From positions 1 to 15,924 of the forward strand of contig DFAQ01000052.1 in the NCBI GenBank assembly GCA_002365865.1: 15,924 nucleotides of DNA, in the 5' to 3' direction. A program made the translations under genes and the position numbers. This document shows, piece after piece, positions 1 to 7,047 of the stretch. Under the pieces are notes generated by a model. It was not told the origin of the DNA and ran no database searches. It saw nothing but the letters and a program-made list of their open reading frames with translations. The stretch comes from Pelotomaculum sp. UBA3102 (GTDB lineage: Bacteria > Bacillota > Desulfotomaculia > Desulfotomaculales > Pelotomaculaceae). Each line of letters begins with the position of its first letter. The stretch's first letter is position 1.

Positions 1-41
1 TGGGTTCATGAATTCGCCGTGGTGCGGGGGAGGCAAAATGC

Positions 42-70
42 TTGCACTCACTTAAAATTAAATGTATAAT
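42..70 (+). promoter_or_regulatory. Sigma-A-type promoter upstream of tRNA-Ser
   Basis: A TTGCAC -35 box (42-47) and a perfect TATAAT -10 box (65-70) are separated by 17 bp. Transcription would start near 77, about 70 nt before the tRNA. No promoter of comparable quality is seen before the SRP RNA, so tRNA and SRP RNA may share this transcript and be separated by processing (inference). Confidence 0.75.
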
Positions 71-147
71 GAAGATACTTTTAGTTATGGCAGCAGTTCT
101 TTAAAGGTACGTTGCTATAAAATTGAACGGTTTATTCAGTAGTGCAC

Positions 148-237
148 GGAGAGATGGCCGAGTGGATGAAGGCGCACGCCTGGAGAGCGTGTGGACGGGA
201 AACCGTCTCGTGGGTTCGAATCCCACTCTCTCCGCCA
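148..237 (+). tRNA. tRNA-Ser (anticodon GGA)
   Basis: A 90-nt class II tRNA. The acceptor stem GGAGAGA (148-154) pairs with TCTCTCC (227-233), followed by discriminator G234 and an encoded CCA (235-237). The anticodon stem CACGC/GCGTG closes a seven-base loop CTGGAGA with anticodon GGA at 182-184, reading UCC/UCU serine codons. A long variable arm (GACGG-GAAA-CCGTC) is typical of tRNA-Ser, and the T loop TTCGAAT is canonical. A serine tRNA directly before the SRP RNA and dnaX matches the arrangement known in Bacillus subtilis. Confidence 0.98.
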
Positions 238-297
238 GGTTCAGTTAATGCGGGGGCAGGACATACAGGACGGACTGCCTCTTAATTTTAAAAAATT

Positions 298-566
298 GGC
301 CGTGCTAGACGGGGAGGTAGCGGTGCCCTGTACCCGCAAACCGCTGGAGCGGGGTTGAATTCCGGTCCGAGGATATAGCTTGTGGGGTCCGGCTCCCGTA
401 AGGGGTGTAGAAGACCGGGTCTTGCGCGACGGAGCTTCCTGAACCGTGTCAGGTCCTGGCGGAAGCAGCACTAAGGGAAATCCTCCGGGTGCCGCGAGGG
501 TGCCTGGTTCGAGCTACCTGTGGGAGTATCGCCCGGAAGTTAATATTCGAAGGCAGGTGCACGGCC
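298..566 (+). ncRNA. ffs: Signal recognition particle RNA, large Gram-positive type
   Basis: The RNA scaffold of the signal recognition particle, which binds Ffh and targets nascent membrane and secreted proteins. At about 269 nt it is the Bacillus-type form with an Alu domain. The ends close as a terminal helix, GGCCGTGC (298-305) with GCACGGCC (559-566). The 5' Alu part carries the characteristic GGGGAGGTAGCGGTGCCCTG block (316-335). Domain IV is recognised by GTCAGGTCC (448-456) and GGAAGCAGCA (461-470), containing the Ffh-binding asymmetric loop. The apical tetraloop reads TGGC (457-460) instead of the common GGAA. It lies between tRNA-Ser and dnaX as in Bacillus. Ends are placed by pairing, so a few bases either way are possible. 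Confidence 0.95.
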
Positions 567-578
567 TTAATTTTGGGT

Positions 579-612
579 CGCCTCCCTTGAATGGGGGCGG
601 CTGTTTTGTTTT
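579..612 (+). terminator. Rho-independent terminator after the SRP RNA
   Basis: A GC-rich 7-bp stem, CGCCTCC (579-585) with GGGGGCG (593-599, one G·T pair), is followed by CTGTTTTGTTTT. It sits 13 nt past the SRP RNA terminal helix and about 80 nt before dnaX, so it probably separates the stable RNAs from the dnaX operon. Confidence 0.75.
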
Positions 613-690
613 AATTCCGTCAAGAGGAAATGAGCCTTTGATGGAGAAGTATATAGCCAAAAATTTGTCTGGAAACCGGAGAGAACAATA

Positions 691-2385
691 ATGGCATATC
701 TGGCTCTGTACAGGGAATGGAGGCCCCGGACATTCGGGGAAATAATCGGGCAAAATCACATTACCCGGACACTGAAAAACGCCGTGGAAACCGGCCGGGT
801 GGGACATGCCTACCTCTTTTGCGGGGCACGGGGAACCGGTAAAACCACCACCGCGCAAGTGCTGGCCAAGGCGCTGAACTGCTCCCGCCGGGAGGGCGCT
901 GAACCATGCAACCGGTGTGATAGTTGCAAGTCCGTCAGCGCAGGTCTTTCCCTGGACGTTATTGAGGTGGATGCGGCTTCCAACCGCGGGATCGACGAGG
1001 TTAGGGACCTCAGAGAAAAAATAAAGTTTGCTCCCGCTGCCGGAAAATTTCGAGTCTACATAATCGACGAAGTGCACATGCTTACCAACGAGGCCTTCAA
1101 TGCGCTTTTGAAGACGCTGGAGGAACCGCCGCGGCATGCCGTATTGGTTTTGGCCACCACCGAGCCCCACAAGGTGCCGCTGACCATATTGTCCCGCTGC
1201 CAGCGCTTTGATTTCAGGCGGATCGTCCCGGCGGACATAATCGGCAGGTTGCAGGAAGTGGCTGCAGGGGCCGGGCTGACAGTCGAGGACGGGGCTTTGA
1301 GGCTGATCGCCAGGGCGGCCGAAGGCGGCCTGAGGGACGCCTTGAGCATCCTGGACCAGGGAGCCGCCTTCGGGGGGATGAAAGTAACTGCGGAGGACGT
1401 TCACAATATCCTGGGGACGGTGCGGGGGGATGCCCTGCACCGGATGGCGGAGTACCTGGCCGGCGGGGATGCCGGCCAGGCCTTGCGCTTGACGGCGGAA
1501 CTGGCGGAAGAGGGCAAGGACCTGCGCCTCTTTGCCAGGGAACTGGCCGCATACTTGAGGGTGCTGCTTTTGGAGAAAATTTCTCCCGGTACCGCGGCCG
1601 GTGAAACCTGGGGTGACCCGGAGCAAATTACGGTTACGGCAGCGAAGTTTTCGGAAGGGCGGCTGGTGCGGGCAGTCGAAATCATGGCCGGCGCGGAGCA
1701 GGGCATGAAGTTCAGCAACCTGCCGGGGATTGTCCTTGAAGTTTCCCTGGTCAAGGCCTGCCGGCCCGGCGTGCCGGATAACTTTTCCGAATTTGCCGCC
1801 CGGCTGAGTGCCGTTGAGGACAGGTTGAATAATGCAGGGAGTGGTGCGGCGCCGAAAGCTGCGGCACAAGCAGCCCGGCAGAAGGCCGCACCGGCAACCG
1901 GAACGCGTCCGGACCGGCCCGGGGAGGCGCCGAAGACCGGGCCGGTGGTACGGGCACATCAGCCGGAAGAACCTGCGGCAAAAGAAGCGGGTACCGCCGG
2001 GGAAGCAGCAGCGGTATCCCGGGAGCAGCTCAAAAAGACCTGGAGCAGGATCATGGATACCCTGCGCAAGGAACGCGTGTCGCTCTACTATAATTATCAA
2101 AAGGCCGTTCCCTTAACGGCAAAAGGCCGGTGCCTGGTGATCGGTTTTTGGGAAGGTGAAACGCTGGCAAAAAACATGGCCGAGCGTGCCGAAAATAAAG
2201 AATATCTGGAAAGCCTGCTGGCAAGGTTTTGGGAAGGGAACTGGCAGATCGCTTTTAAATATTGCCGGGCCGGTGCTGGTTTTCCTGAAAGACAGCCGGT
2301 TGTGAAGCAATCCGCTGCAGATGTGAAGCGGCGTTTCGAAGGTGAAGAGGTAAACTTGGAAGACACGGAAGAGGGTTTGTTTTAA
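691..2385 (+). CDS. dnaX: DNA polymerase III subunit tau (and gamma), clamp loader ATPase
   Basis: The ATPase subunit of the replicative clamp loader, 564 aa. It loads the beta clamp and bridges polymerase and helicase. The N-terminal AAA+ part shows the family opening (ALYREWRPRTF...IGQ), Walker A GARGTGKT (residues 45-52), four zinc-ligand cysteines (64, 73, 76, 79), Walker B DEVH (126-129) and the SRC sensor/arginine-finger motif (168-170). An Ala/Pro/Lys-rich linker (about 370-435) leads to a C-terminal domain, as expected for full-length tau. The ATG at 691 has a GGAGAG ribosome binding site about 9 nt upstream and gives the standard N-terminus. I see no convincing frameshift signal for a separate gamma form. 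It is followed by ybaB and recR, a near-universal trio. The second clamp-loader gene, holB, is at the other end of the window. Confidence 0.98.
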   Translation: MAYLALYREWRPRTFGEIIGQNHITRTLKNAVETGRVGHAYLFCGARGTGKTTTAQVLAKALNCSRREGAEPCNRCDSCKSVSAGLSLDVIEVDAASNRGIDEVRDLREKIKFAPAAGKFRVYIIDEVHMLTNEAFNALLKTLEEPPRHAVLVLATTEPHKVPLTILSRCQRFDFRRIVPADIIGRLQEVAAGAGLTVEDGALRLIARAAEGGLRDALSILDQGAAFGGMKVTAEDVHNILGTVRGDALHRMAEYLAGGDAGQALRLTAELAEEGKDLRLFARELAAYLRVLLLEKISPGTAAGETWGDPEQITVTAAKFSEGRLVRAVEIMAGAEQGMKFSNLPGIVLEVSLVKACRPGVPDNFSEFAARLSAVEDRLNNAGSGAAPKAAAQAARQKAAPATGTRPDRPGEAPKTGPVVRAHQPEEPAAKEAGTAGEAAAVSREQLKKTWSRIMDTLRKERVSLYYNYQKAVPLTAKGRCLVIGFWEGETLAKNMAERAENKEYLESLLARFWEGNWQIAFKYCRAGAGFPERQPVVKQSAADVKRRFEGEEVNLEDTEEGLF

Positions 2386-2405
2386 TTGCCGGCCGGGTTT
2401 ATGAT
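2377..2405 (+). promoter_or_regulatory. Possible internal promoter for ybaB-recR
   Basis: TTGTTT (2377-2382) and TATGAT (2400-2405) are spaced by 17 bp, overlapping the dnaX stop codon. The -35 is weak, so this is only a candidate. ybaB-recR could equally be read from the dnaX transcript, because no terminator is seen between them. Confidence 0.35.
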
Positions 2406-2443
2406 ATATTTAAAAGAAAAATGAAAGGGGTAAATTAGTCATT

Positions 2444-2743
2444 ATGAATAAAATGATGAAGCAATTCCAGAAGATGCAGCAGGAAATGGTGAAATTGCAG
2501 GAAGAGCTGAGCGGCAGGACGGTGGAAAGCACTTCCGGGGGCGGGGCGGTCAAGGTTATTGCCAACGGCCAGAATGAGATCGTTTCATTGGAAATCAAGC
2601 CCGAGGCCGTGGATCCGGAAGACGTGGAAATGCTCCAGGATATGGTTCTGGCCGCCGTCAATGAAGCTTTAAAACAGGCGCAGGATATGGTGGCCCGGGA
2701 GATGGGCAAGCTTACCGGCGGCCTGAAAATACCCGGCCTGTAG
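2444..2743 (+). CDS. YbaB/EbfC family nucleoid-associated protein
   Basis: A small DNA-binding protein (99 aa) of the YbaB/EbfC family. Members form tweezer-like dimers and coat DNA; the family is linked genetically to RecR and DnaX. The methionine/glutamine-rich N-terminal helix (MNKMMKQFQKMQQEM...) is typical. It is followed by a Gly-rich turn (GGGAVKV, about 32-38), the core motif around IVSLEIKPEAVDPEDVEML, and a C-terminal helix ending in GGLKIPGL. Length matches the family. The start at 2444 has a GGGG stretch about 14 nt upstream; an in-frame ATG at 2453 is a less likely alternative. recR begins 5 nt after its stop, so the two are translationally linked. Confidence 0.95.
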   Translation: MNKMMKQFQKMQQEMVKLQEELSGRTVESTSGGGAVKVIANGQNEIVSLEIKPEAVDPEDVEMLQDMVLAAVNEALKQAQDMVAREMGKLTGGLKIPGL

Positions 2744-2748
2744 TAATT

Positions 2749-3351
2749 ATGAATTACTATGCCAAACCCGTTGCCCGGCTGATCGATCAGTTGGCCAAAC
2801 TGCCCGGTATCGGTCCGAAAACAGCGCAGCGCCTGGCCATGCATCTTTTGAATGTTCCGGAAGAAACTGCTTATAACCTGGCCCGGGCCATCGAAGAGGC
2901 CAGAAAAACCGTTCACCGCTGTTCCGTGTGCGGTAATTTTACCGATTGCGACCCCTGCTTTATCTGCGGTGACGGGCGGCGCAGCCGTGATGTCATTTGC
3001 GTGGTGGAACGTCCCAGGGATATTGTGGCCATGGAGAAGACCCGGGGGTTCAAGGGCCTTTATCACGTGTTGCACGGGGCCATATCTCCGATGGAAGGAA
3101 TAAGTCCGGAGCAGCTGAATGTCAGGGGGCTTTTAAAGCGCCTTGAGGGCGGGACGGTAAAAGAAGTGATCCTGGCCACCAATCCCAACGTGGAAGGGGA
3201 TGCCACCGCCCTTTACCTGGCCGGCCTGATTAAACCGCTGGGTATTTACGTGACCAGGATCGCACACGGGCTGCCCGTAGGTGCCGAGCTGGAATATACC
3301 GATGAAGTTACTCTCGGCAAGGCGATGGATGGCAGGCAGCAAATGATCTAG
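2749..3351 (+). CDS. recR: Recombination mediator protein RecR
   Basis: RecR (200 aa, usual length) works with RecF and RecO to load RecA at single-strand gaps. It shows, in order, an N-terminal helix-hairpin-helix (LPGIGPKTAQRLA, about 18-30), a four-cysteine zinc finger (C58, C61, C70, C73), a Toprim domain (about 80-175, with the VVERPRD and NPNVEGDATALYL segments) and the C-terminal GLPVGAELEYTDEVTLGKA block that ends the family. The ATG lies 5 nt after the ybaB stop with no strong ribosome binding site of its own, suggesting coupled translation. It is the last gene before bofA, as in Bacillus. Confidence 0.98.
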   Translation: MNYYAKPVARLIDQLAKLPGIGPKTAQRLAMHLLNVPEETAYNLARAIEEARKTVHRCSVCGNFTDCDPCFICGDGRRSRDVICVVERPRDIVAMEKTRGFKGLYHVLHGAISPMEGISPEQLNVRGLLKRLEGGTVKEVILATNPNVEGDATALYLAGLIKPLGIYVTRIAHGLPVGAELEYTDEVTLGKAMDGRQQMI

Positions 3352-3379
3352 TAATAATTTCCATCCGGGGCCATATAAT
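3352..3379 (+). promoter_or_regulatory. Candidate sigma-E-type sporulation promoter for bofA
   Basis: CATATAAT (3372-3379) fits the sigma-E -10 pattern CATANANT. TAATAAT (3352-3358), 13 bp upstream, resembles the sigma-E -35 pattern. It lies between the recR stop and the bofA ribosome binding site. The embedded TATAAT has no matching sigma-A -35 at 17 bp. bofA is known as a mother-cell, sigma-E-controlled gene in Bacillus, which supports the reading. Assignment is by eye. Confidence 0.45.
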
Positions 3380-3400
3380 ATTACCAGGGAGGTGACGGCC

Positions 3401-3667
3401 TTGGAATGGAAATTGGTTTTTACAGGTCTGGCCGGTCTTTTGGGACTTTACCTGGTAGGGACGGTTTTGTTCCGGCCCTTGAGATTTTTGATCCGCCTGG
3501 CTGCCTGGATCTTGCTGGGAGGAGGGTTGCTGGCCGTAATCAATATTTTATTCGGGCAATTTGGGTTCCATATCGCTATTAACCCGGTAACGGTTTTAAC
3601 TGCCGGGATTCTTCAACTGCCGGGAGTGGTCCTGCTGGTGCTGGTTAATTACTTTTTTGTGGTCTGA
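3401..3667 (+). CDS. bofA: Pro-sigma-K processing inhibitor BofA
   Basis: An integral membrane protein that holds the SpoIVFB protease inactive in the outer forespore membrane until the sigma-K checkpoint is passed (Bacillus knowledge). The 88 residues are almost entirely hydrophobic: one membrane segment near 5-24, a second near 30-52, and a C-terminal hydrophobic stretch (about 63-88) with the family-like NPVTVLTAGILQLPGVVLL. The start chosen is TTG 3401, because GGGAGGTGA (3388-3394 and flank) is an ideal ribosome binding site 7 nt before it. The upstream in-frame GTG at 3392 lies inside that site. Position after recR matches B. subtilis and supports an endospore former. It is followed at once by the palindromic repeat element. 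Confidence 0.9.
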   Translation: MEWKLVFTGLAGLLGLYLVGTVLFRPLRFLIRLAAWILLGGGLLAVINILFGQFGFHIAINPVTVLTAGILQLPGVVLLVLVNYFFVV

Positions 3668-3687
3668 TCGCCGGTTATAATAAAATA

Positions 3688-3931
3688 CCTTGGTGTTGGA
3701 GGCAGCTTGCTCAGAGTGCTTCGCGTCGAGTGAACTAAAGGCTCGTTTCGGGCGATATTGGACCGCCTTCAACTCACATCCTGTTGCGTTTCAGGCTTTC
3801 GCGGCCATCCTTGGCCGCTCATCCAATATCGCTTCCTTAACTTCGCCTAATTCACTTGCGACGCTCTCGCAACATCGCTCGCTACCTCCAACACCAAGGT
3901 TTGTTGAATCGCCCGGAGGGTGGATTTGTTC
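3688..3931. repeat. Large palindromic repeat element with 3' hairpin module
   Basis: The 385 bp between bofA and ruvC are dominated by an imperfect palindrome (3688-3899). The outer arms are perfect over 15 bp, CCTTGGTGTTGGAGG (3688-3702) against CCTCCAACACCAAGG (3885-3899). Inner arms stay in register: GCGTCG/CGACGC (3723-3728/3859-3864), GTGAA/TTCAC (3730-3734/3851-3855) and GCGATATTGGA/TCCAATATCGC (3752-3762/3822-3832). A local hairpin, GCGGCCA-TCCT-TGGCCGC, sits at 3801-3818. A right-hand module follows: a small stem CGCCC-GGA-GGGTG (3910-3922) and ATTTGTTC. The segment 3871-3931 is related to two sequences upstream of kor, so the unit probably ends near 3931. It encodes no plausible protein. 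It could be a palindrome-associated, non-autonomous transposable element or a structured RNA; no transposase is present. Confidence 0.75.
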
Positions 3932-3948
3932 CCAAGGGTTGCATTGGA

Positions 3949-3978
3949 GGAACAGAATTTCTGTTCCGTTTTTTATTT
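3949..3978 (+). terminator. Rho-independent terminator between bofA and ruvC
   Basis: GGAACAG (3949-3955) pairs with CTGTTCC (3961-3967) and is followed by GTTTTTTATTT. It would end transcripts coming from bofA through the palindromic element and insulate the ruvCAB promoter just downstream. Confidence 0.8.
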
Positions 3979-3991
3979 GGGGATTTAAGCA

Positions 3992-4020
3992 TTGATTTCA
4001 GAACCTGTGTTTGGTATATT
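3992..4020 (+). promoter_or_regulatory. Sigma-A-type promoter for ruvCAB
   Basis: TTGATT (3992-3997) and TATATT (4015-4020) are separated by exactly 17 bp, 33 nt before the ruvC start and just after a terminator. I see no clear LexA box in the short leader. Confidence 0.65.
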
Positions 4021-4052
4021 AGTCTCAGGAATTCTATGGAAGCCGTGATTTA

Positions 4053-4559
4053 ATGACTGTCATGCCGCGTGTTTTGGGAATCGACCCGGGGTTGGCCGTG
4101 TCGGGTTATGCCGTTCTGGATTGTCTGGAAAATGCTTCTTTGCACCTGGTCGAAGGAGGGATCATCAGGACGCACCCGGAGGCGGTCCTGGAGCAGAGGC
4201 TGAAACAAATTTATTCCGGCCTGAAAGAGATCTTGGCTGAATTTAAGCCCGGTGTGGTTGCCGTTGAAGAATTATTTACCAGTTACAAAAACCCCAGGAC
4301 CGCATTGCAAATGGCGCATGCAAGGGGCGTGTGCCTGCTGGCGGCCGCCCGGGCGGGCTTGAAGGTTTATCATTACCCGGCGACCAGGGTAAAACAATCA
4401 GTAACGGGGGTGGGCGGTGCCACAAAAGAACAGGTGCAAAGGATGATTCAATCGGCACTCGGGTTTGCTGAACCACCCCGGCCGGACCATATAGCAGACG
4501 CCATTGCGGTAGCTCTTTGTCACATTTCTCATGCCGGGAAAAGCGTTATTTTTTATTAA
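4053..4559 (+). CDS. ruvC: Crossover junction endodeoxyribonuclease RuvC
   Basis: Holliday-junction resolvase (168 aa) that cuts four-way junctions symmetrically within the RuvABC complex. The RNase H-like fold motifs are present: LGIDPG with catalytic D11, VVAVEELF with E72, and the C-terminal PDHIADAIAVALCH with H146 and D149. The YPATRVKQSVTGVGGATKEQV segment (residues about 108-128) is also characteristic. ATG 4053 is used; a second ATG at 4062 gives MPRVLGIDPG and is possible, since the ribosome binding site is weak (GGAAG about 12 nt upstream). ruvA follows after 32 nt with its own strong site, and ruvB overlaps ruvA, so the three form one operon. Confidence 0.97.
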   Translation: MTVMPRVLGIDPGLAVSGYAVLDCLENASLHLVEGGIIRTHPEAVLEQRLKQIYSGLKEILAEFKPGVVAVEELFTSYKNPRTALQMAHARGVCLLAAARAGLKVYHYPATRVKQSVTGVGGATKEQVQRMIQSALGFAEPPRPDHIADAIAVALCHISHAGKSVIFY

Positions 4560-4591
4560 TTGACTGCCGGCATGATCCGGGAGGTTTTAAA

Positions 4592-5248
4592 ATGATTGCC
4601 AAAATAAGCGGTGCTTACGCCGGGCTCAGCCGGAGAGGAGTTTTTATCGATGTTGCCGGTGTCACCTACGAGGTATACCTGACGTCTTTCACCAGGGAGC
4701 ATTTGCAGTCTAAAAATGCGGGCGACAGTATCTCGCTGCATACCGTTTATTATATTGAAAGCAGTATGGCCGGCGGTTATTTAACGCCGGTGCTGATCGG
4801 GTTTAAAGACGAGCTGGAAAAGGAATTTTTTCAATTGTTTACCAGTGTGAACAGCGTCGGGGTCAAAACCGCCCTGGTCGCCATAAATATGCCCGTGGCG
4901 ACTATTGCCCGCGCGATTGAAGGTTCGGACGTCGACACGCTCAAAAACCTCAAGGGCATTGGTGAAAGGACGGCCAGGAAAATAATTGCCTCGCTGCACG
5001 GTAAGGTTGCCGGTTTTTCCCTCGTTCCGGACGAAGTTGAAGGTGCTCAAAGCCGCCGGGCTGCTCCGGAAGCTGCTGCCGGAACCGAAGACGAGGCGGT
5101 TCAGGTCTTGCTTCAACTGGGATATAATATGGCGGAGGCAAAAAAAATGATTAAAGAGACCGTGTCTGGAAACCGTCACTTTCAGACGGCGGAAGAAATA
5201 TTGGAGGAAATATATAAAAACAGGTTTAACTTCCTGCAGAAGAGGTGA
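4592..5248 (+). CDS. ruvA: Holliday junction branch migration protein RuvA
   Basis: RuvA (218 aa) binds four-way junctions as a tetramer and loads the RuvB motor. Domain I is an OB fold (MIAKISGAYAG...GVTYEVYLT). Domain II holds two helix-hairpin-helix motifs, FTSVNSVGVKTALVAI (about 84-99) and LKNLKGIGERTARKII. A Glu/Ala-rich linker (about 145-170) leads to the small C-terminal domain III (EAVQVLLQLGYNMAEAKKMI) that contacts RuvB. The first hairpin has Ser-Val-Gly-Val where Gly-Val-Gly-Pro is common, a mild deviation. The frame is open upstream, but ATG 4592 is the start: GGGAGG at 4579-4584 is correctly spaced and MIAKI is the family N-terminus. Its stop overlaps the possible GTG of ruvB. 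Confidence 0.97.
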   Translation: MIAKISGAYAGLSRRGVFIDVAGVTYEVYLTSFTREHLQSKNAGDSISLHTVYYIESSMAGGYLTPVLIGFKDELEKEFFQLFTSVNSVGVKTALVAINMPVATIARAIEGSDVDTLKNLKGIGERTARKIIASLHGKVAGFSLVPDEVEGAQSRRAAPEAAAGTEDEAVQVLLQLGYNMAEAKKMIKETVSGNRHFQTAEEILEEIYKNRFNFLQKR

Positions 5249-5253
5249 GGCTT

Positions 5254-6255
5254 TTGACCAGGCTTCGTTTAGTGGAGACCGGTGAGCAACCGGGTGAGGA
5301 AAAGTTCCAGTGGTCCTTGCGGCCGGTCAGGCTGACTGACTATATCGGTCAGAAAGATTTGCTGGTGCGCCTGGAGATTTCCCTTAAGGCGGCCAGAATG
5401 AGGGGTGAACCCCTGGACCACGTTTTACTTTACGGGCCGCCCGGCCTCGGCAAGACAACCCTCGCGCATATTATCAGCAACGAAATGGATGCGAACATAA
5501 TCTGCACCTCGGGTCCGGCGATTGAGCGCAGCGGAGACCTGATGGGGATTCTTACCAATTTGCAGTTGGCGGATGTATTGTTTATCGATGAAATTCACCG
5601 CCTGCCCCGGCCGGTGGAAGAATTTTTATATTCCGCCATGGAAGACTTTAAAATTGATTTTATCGTGGACAAGGGGCCGTTTGCCAAGACGATCAAGGTA
5701 AACATAAAGCAGTTTACCCTGGTGGGGGCGACCACCAGGGCCGGTCTGCTTTCAGCTCCCCTGCGCGATCGGTTTGGTATTATTTACCATGTAGACTTTT
5801 ATACGCCGGAGGAACTGTGCGAGATTATCAAAAGATCCAGCCAAATACTCAAAATTCCGCTTGACGAAAAGGGAGCTTTTGAGATTGCCAGGCGTTCCCG
5901 GGGAACGCCGAGAATCTCCAACCGGCTTTTGCGCCGGGTGCGGGACTACGCGGAGGTCCTGGGCGGGGGAACGATAGACGAAGAGACGGCGGTCAAAGCC
6001 CTGGAGTTGGAAGGTATTGACGCGCTAGGTCTGGATGCGCTGGATATAGCGTATTTAAAAACAATTATCGAAAAATATAAAGGCGGACCTGCCGGTGTGG
6101 ACGCGATCGCTGCCACTCTGAATGAAGAGGCCGGAACGCTGCAGGATATGGTGGAACCGTACCTGTTAAAAACCGGTTTTGTAAACCGGACTCCGGCCGG
6201 CCGCAAGGTCAGTCACAGTGCTTTTAAGCACCTGGGTTATGAAATTCCTGATTAA
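5254..6255 (+). CDS. ruvB: Holliday junction branch migration ATPase RuvB
   Basis: AAA+ motor (333 aa) driving branch migration with RuvA. Walker A is GPPGLGKTT (61-69), Walker B DEIH (112-115), sensor 1 GATTRAG (158-164) and the arginine-finger region LRDRFG (170-174). The C-terminal winged helix ends with the typical GFVNRTPAGRKVSHSAFKHL. TTG 5254 is preferred because GAGGTGA (5242-5248) is a good ribosome binding site 5 nt upstream. GTG 5245 lies inside that site and overlaps the ruvA stop, giving three extra residues. The stop codon shares the TTAA at 6252-6255 with the stop of the convergent NERD gene, so the two transcripts must read into each other. Confidence 0.98.
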   Translation: MTRLRLVETGEQPGEEKFQWSLRPVRLTDYIGQKDLLVRLEISLKAARMRGEPLDHVLLYGPPGLGKTTLAHIISNEMDANIICTSGPAIERSGDLMGILTNLQLADVLFIDEIHRLPRPVEEFLYSAMEDFKIDFIVDKGPFAKTIKVNIKQFTLVGATTRAGLLSAPLRDRFGIIYHVDFYTPEELCEIIKRSSQILKIPLDEKGAFEIARRSRGTPRISNRLLRRVRDYAEVLGGGTIDEETAVKALELEGIDALGLDALDIAYLKTIIEKYKGGPAGVDAIAATLNEEAGTLQDMVEPYLLKTGFVNRTPAGRKVSHSAFKHLGYEIPD

Positions 6256-6992
6256 GTTTTGGCCAGGGCGCGTGCAATCTTAGGTATTACTTCAGGGGAC
6301 AGTGCGGTGCCGCCGTGTTGCAGCAGAAACCGGCGTAACTCAGAAGGCAGGCAGATCCTGGATTCTCCGGGCGGCACCACTCTTGACTTGAGGTTGAATT
6401 TACCGTCAGGATAGGCCAGCACCACGACGGAATATATTTTTAAATGCAAACCAAATTTTCTTTTTAAATAATTTTTCAGTGCCCGGACATGGTTGATGTT
6501 TTGCCCGGCGGGACTTTCGTCCAGGGGCAGCCAACGGCCCAGGTGGAAGCGGTACCAGACGCCGTTCTCATCGCAGCCCGCATTGTTCCAGTTCTTGGTT
6601 TCCAGGCAAAAAATCCCCCCGGCGCTTACGGCAACGTGGTCGATTTGGACCCCGCCCACCACGAGGTCATTAATTATGAACCATCCTTCGGGAAGCCGGT
6701 CCAGTTCACGGGCGACAAGCAATTCCCCGTGCAGGCCTTTCAGCAGTTTGTCGCGCTTATGACCGGAGGAGAGGCTTTTACGGCCTGCAATAACGGTAAT
6801 GATCGTTAAAATACCGGATATTGATACGTAAAACCTGAGCTCAGGACTGAGATATGGTTTAGCCGCAAAATATAAAACTAAAACGGCTATCAGGCACAAC
6901 CCGTAAATTTTAAACGAGTTCCTGCGTTCTTTAGCCTGGATTTGATTTGCTTGTTTCCTTAACGAGCTTGGCCACCGCAAGGTTTTAGCCAT
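6252..6992 (-). CDS. Membrane-anchored NERD-domain (nuclease-related) protein
   Basis: A 246-aa protein of unknown role. A basic N-terminus is followed by two predicted membrane segments (about 28-44 and 53-70). A NERD domain occupies about 80-200, with G86-x-x-G89-E90 at its start, D118 in VQIDHV, E131-x-K133 in CLETKNW, and Q164 in AGQNINH. The D...ExK layout matches the restriction-endonuclease-like fold on which the family is defined, so nuclease activity or nucleic-acid binding at the membrane is plausible but unproven. It is convergent with ruvCAB and overlaps ruvB by 4 nt, with an extended -10 promoter and a short palindrome in its leader. NERD domains occur both in housekeeping and in defence-associated proteins; nothing adjacent decides between these. 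Confidence 0.85.
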   Translation of the reverse strand: MAKTLRWPSSLRKQANQIQAKERRNSFKIYGLCLIAVLVLYFAAKPYLSPELRFYVSISGILTIITVIAGRKSLSSGHKRDKLLKGLHGELLVARELDRLPEGWFIINDLVVGGVQIDHVAVSAGGIFCLETKNWNNAGCDENGVWYRFHLGRWLPLDESPAGQNINHVRALKNYLKRKFGLHLKIYSVVVLAYPDGKFNLKSRVVPPGESRICLPSELRRFLLQHGGTALSPEVIPKIARALAKT

Positions 6993-7047
6993 TTACCGCT
7001 TCACCCCGCCGCAGGTATTCAATACCCTTCTATTTTTCCTGTCTAAT

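Noticed and set aside
446..691. 81-codon open frame across the SRP RNA
   Set aside because: It lies over the conserved domain IV and terminator of the SRP RNA; low-complexity translation with no ribosome binding site.
2029..2040. CAAAAAG in dnaX as a programmed -1 frameshift site for a gamma subunit
   Set aside because: The heptamer reads C AAA AAG, so the first position breaks the X XXY YYZ rule. No clear Shine-Dalgarno-like stimulator or stable hairpin is placed as in E. coli, and the shifted frame runs about 19 codons before stopping.
514..2100. 528-codon open frame antisense to dnaX
   Set aside because: It mirrors the GC-biased codon use of dnaX, runs across the SRP RNA end and terminator, and its protein (rich in Pro, Arg, Gly, Cys) shows no recognisable domain.
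3909..3978. T-box leader (GGAGGGTGG resembles the AGGGTGG core, followed by a terminator)
   Set aside because: The ACCGCG continuation of the T-box sequence is absent, there is no Stem I or specifier loop, and ruvC is not a T-box target. The match is part of the repeat module instead.
3690..4053. Open frames of 101 and 65 codons in the bofA-ruvC gap
   Set aside because: They are read through the palindrome and the terminator, start without ribosome binding sites and have no family-like features.
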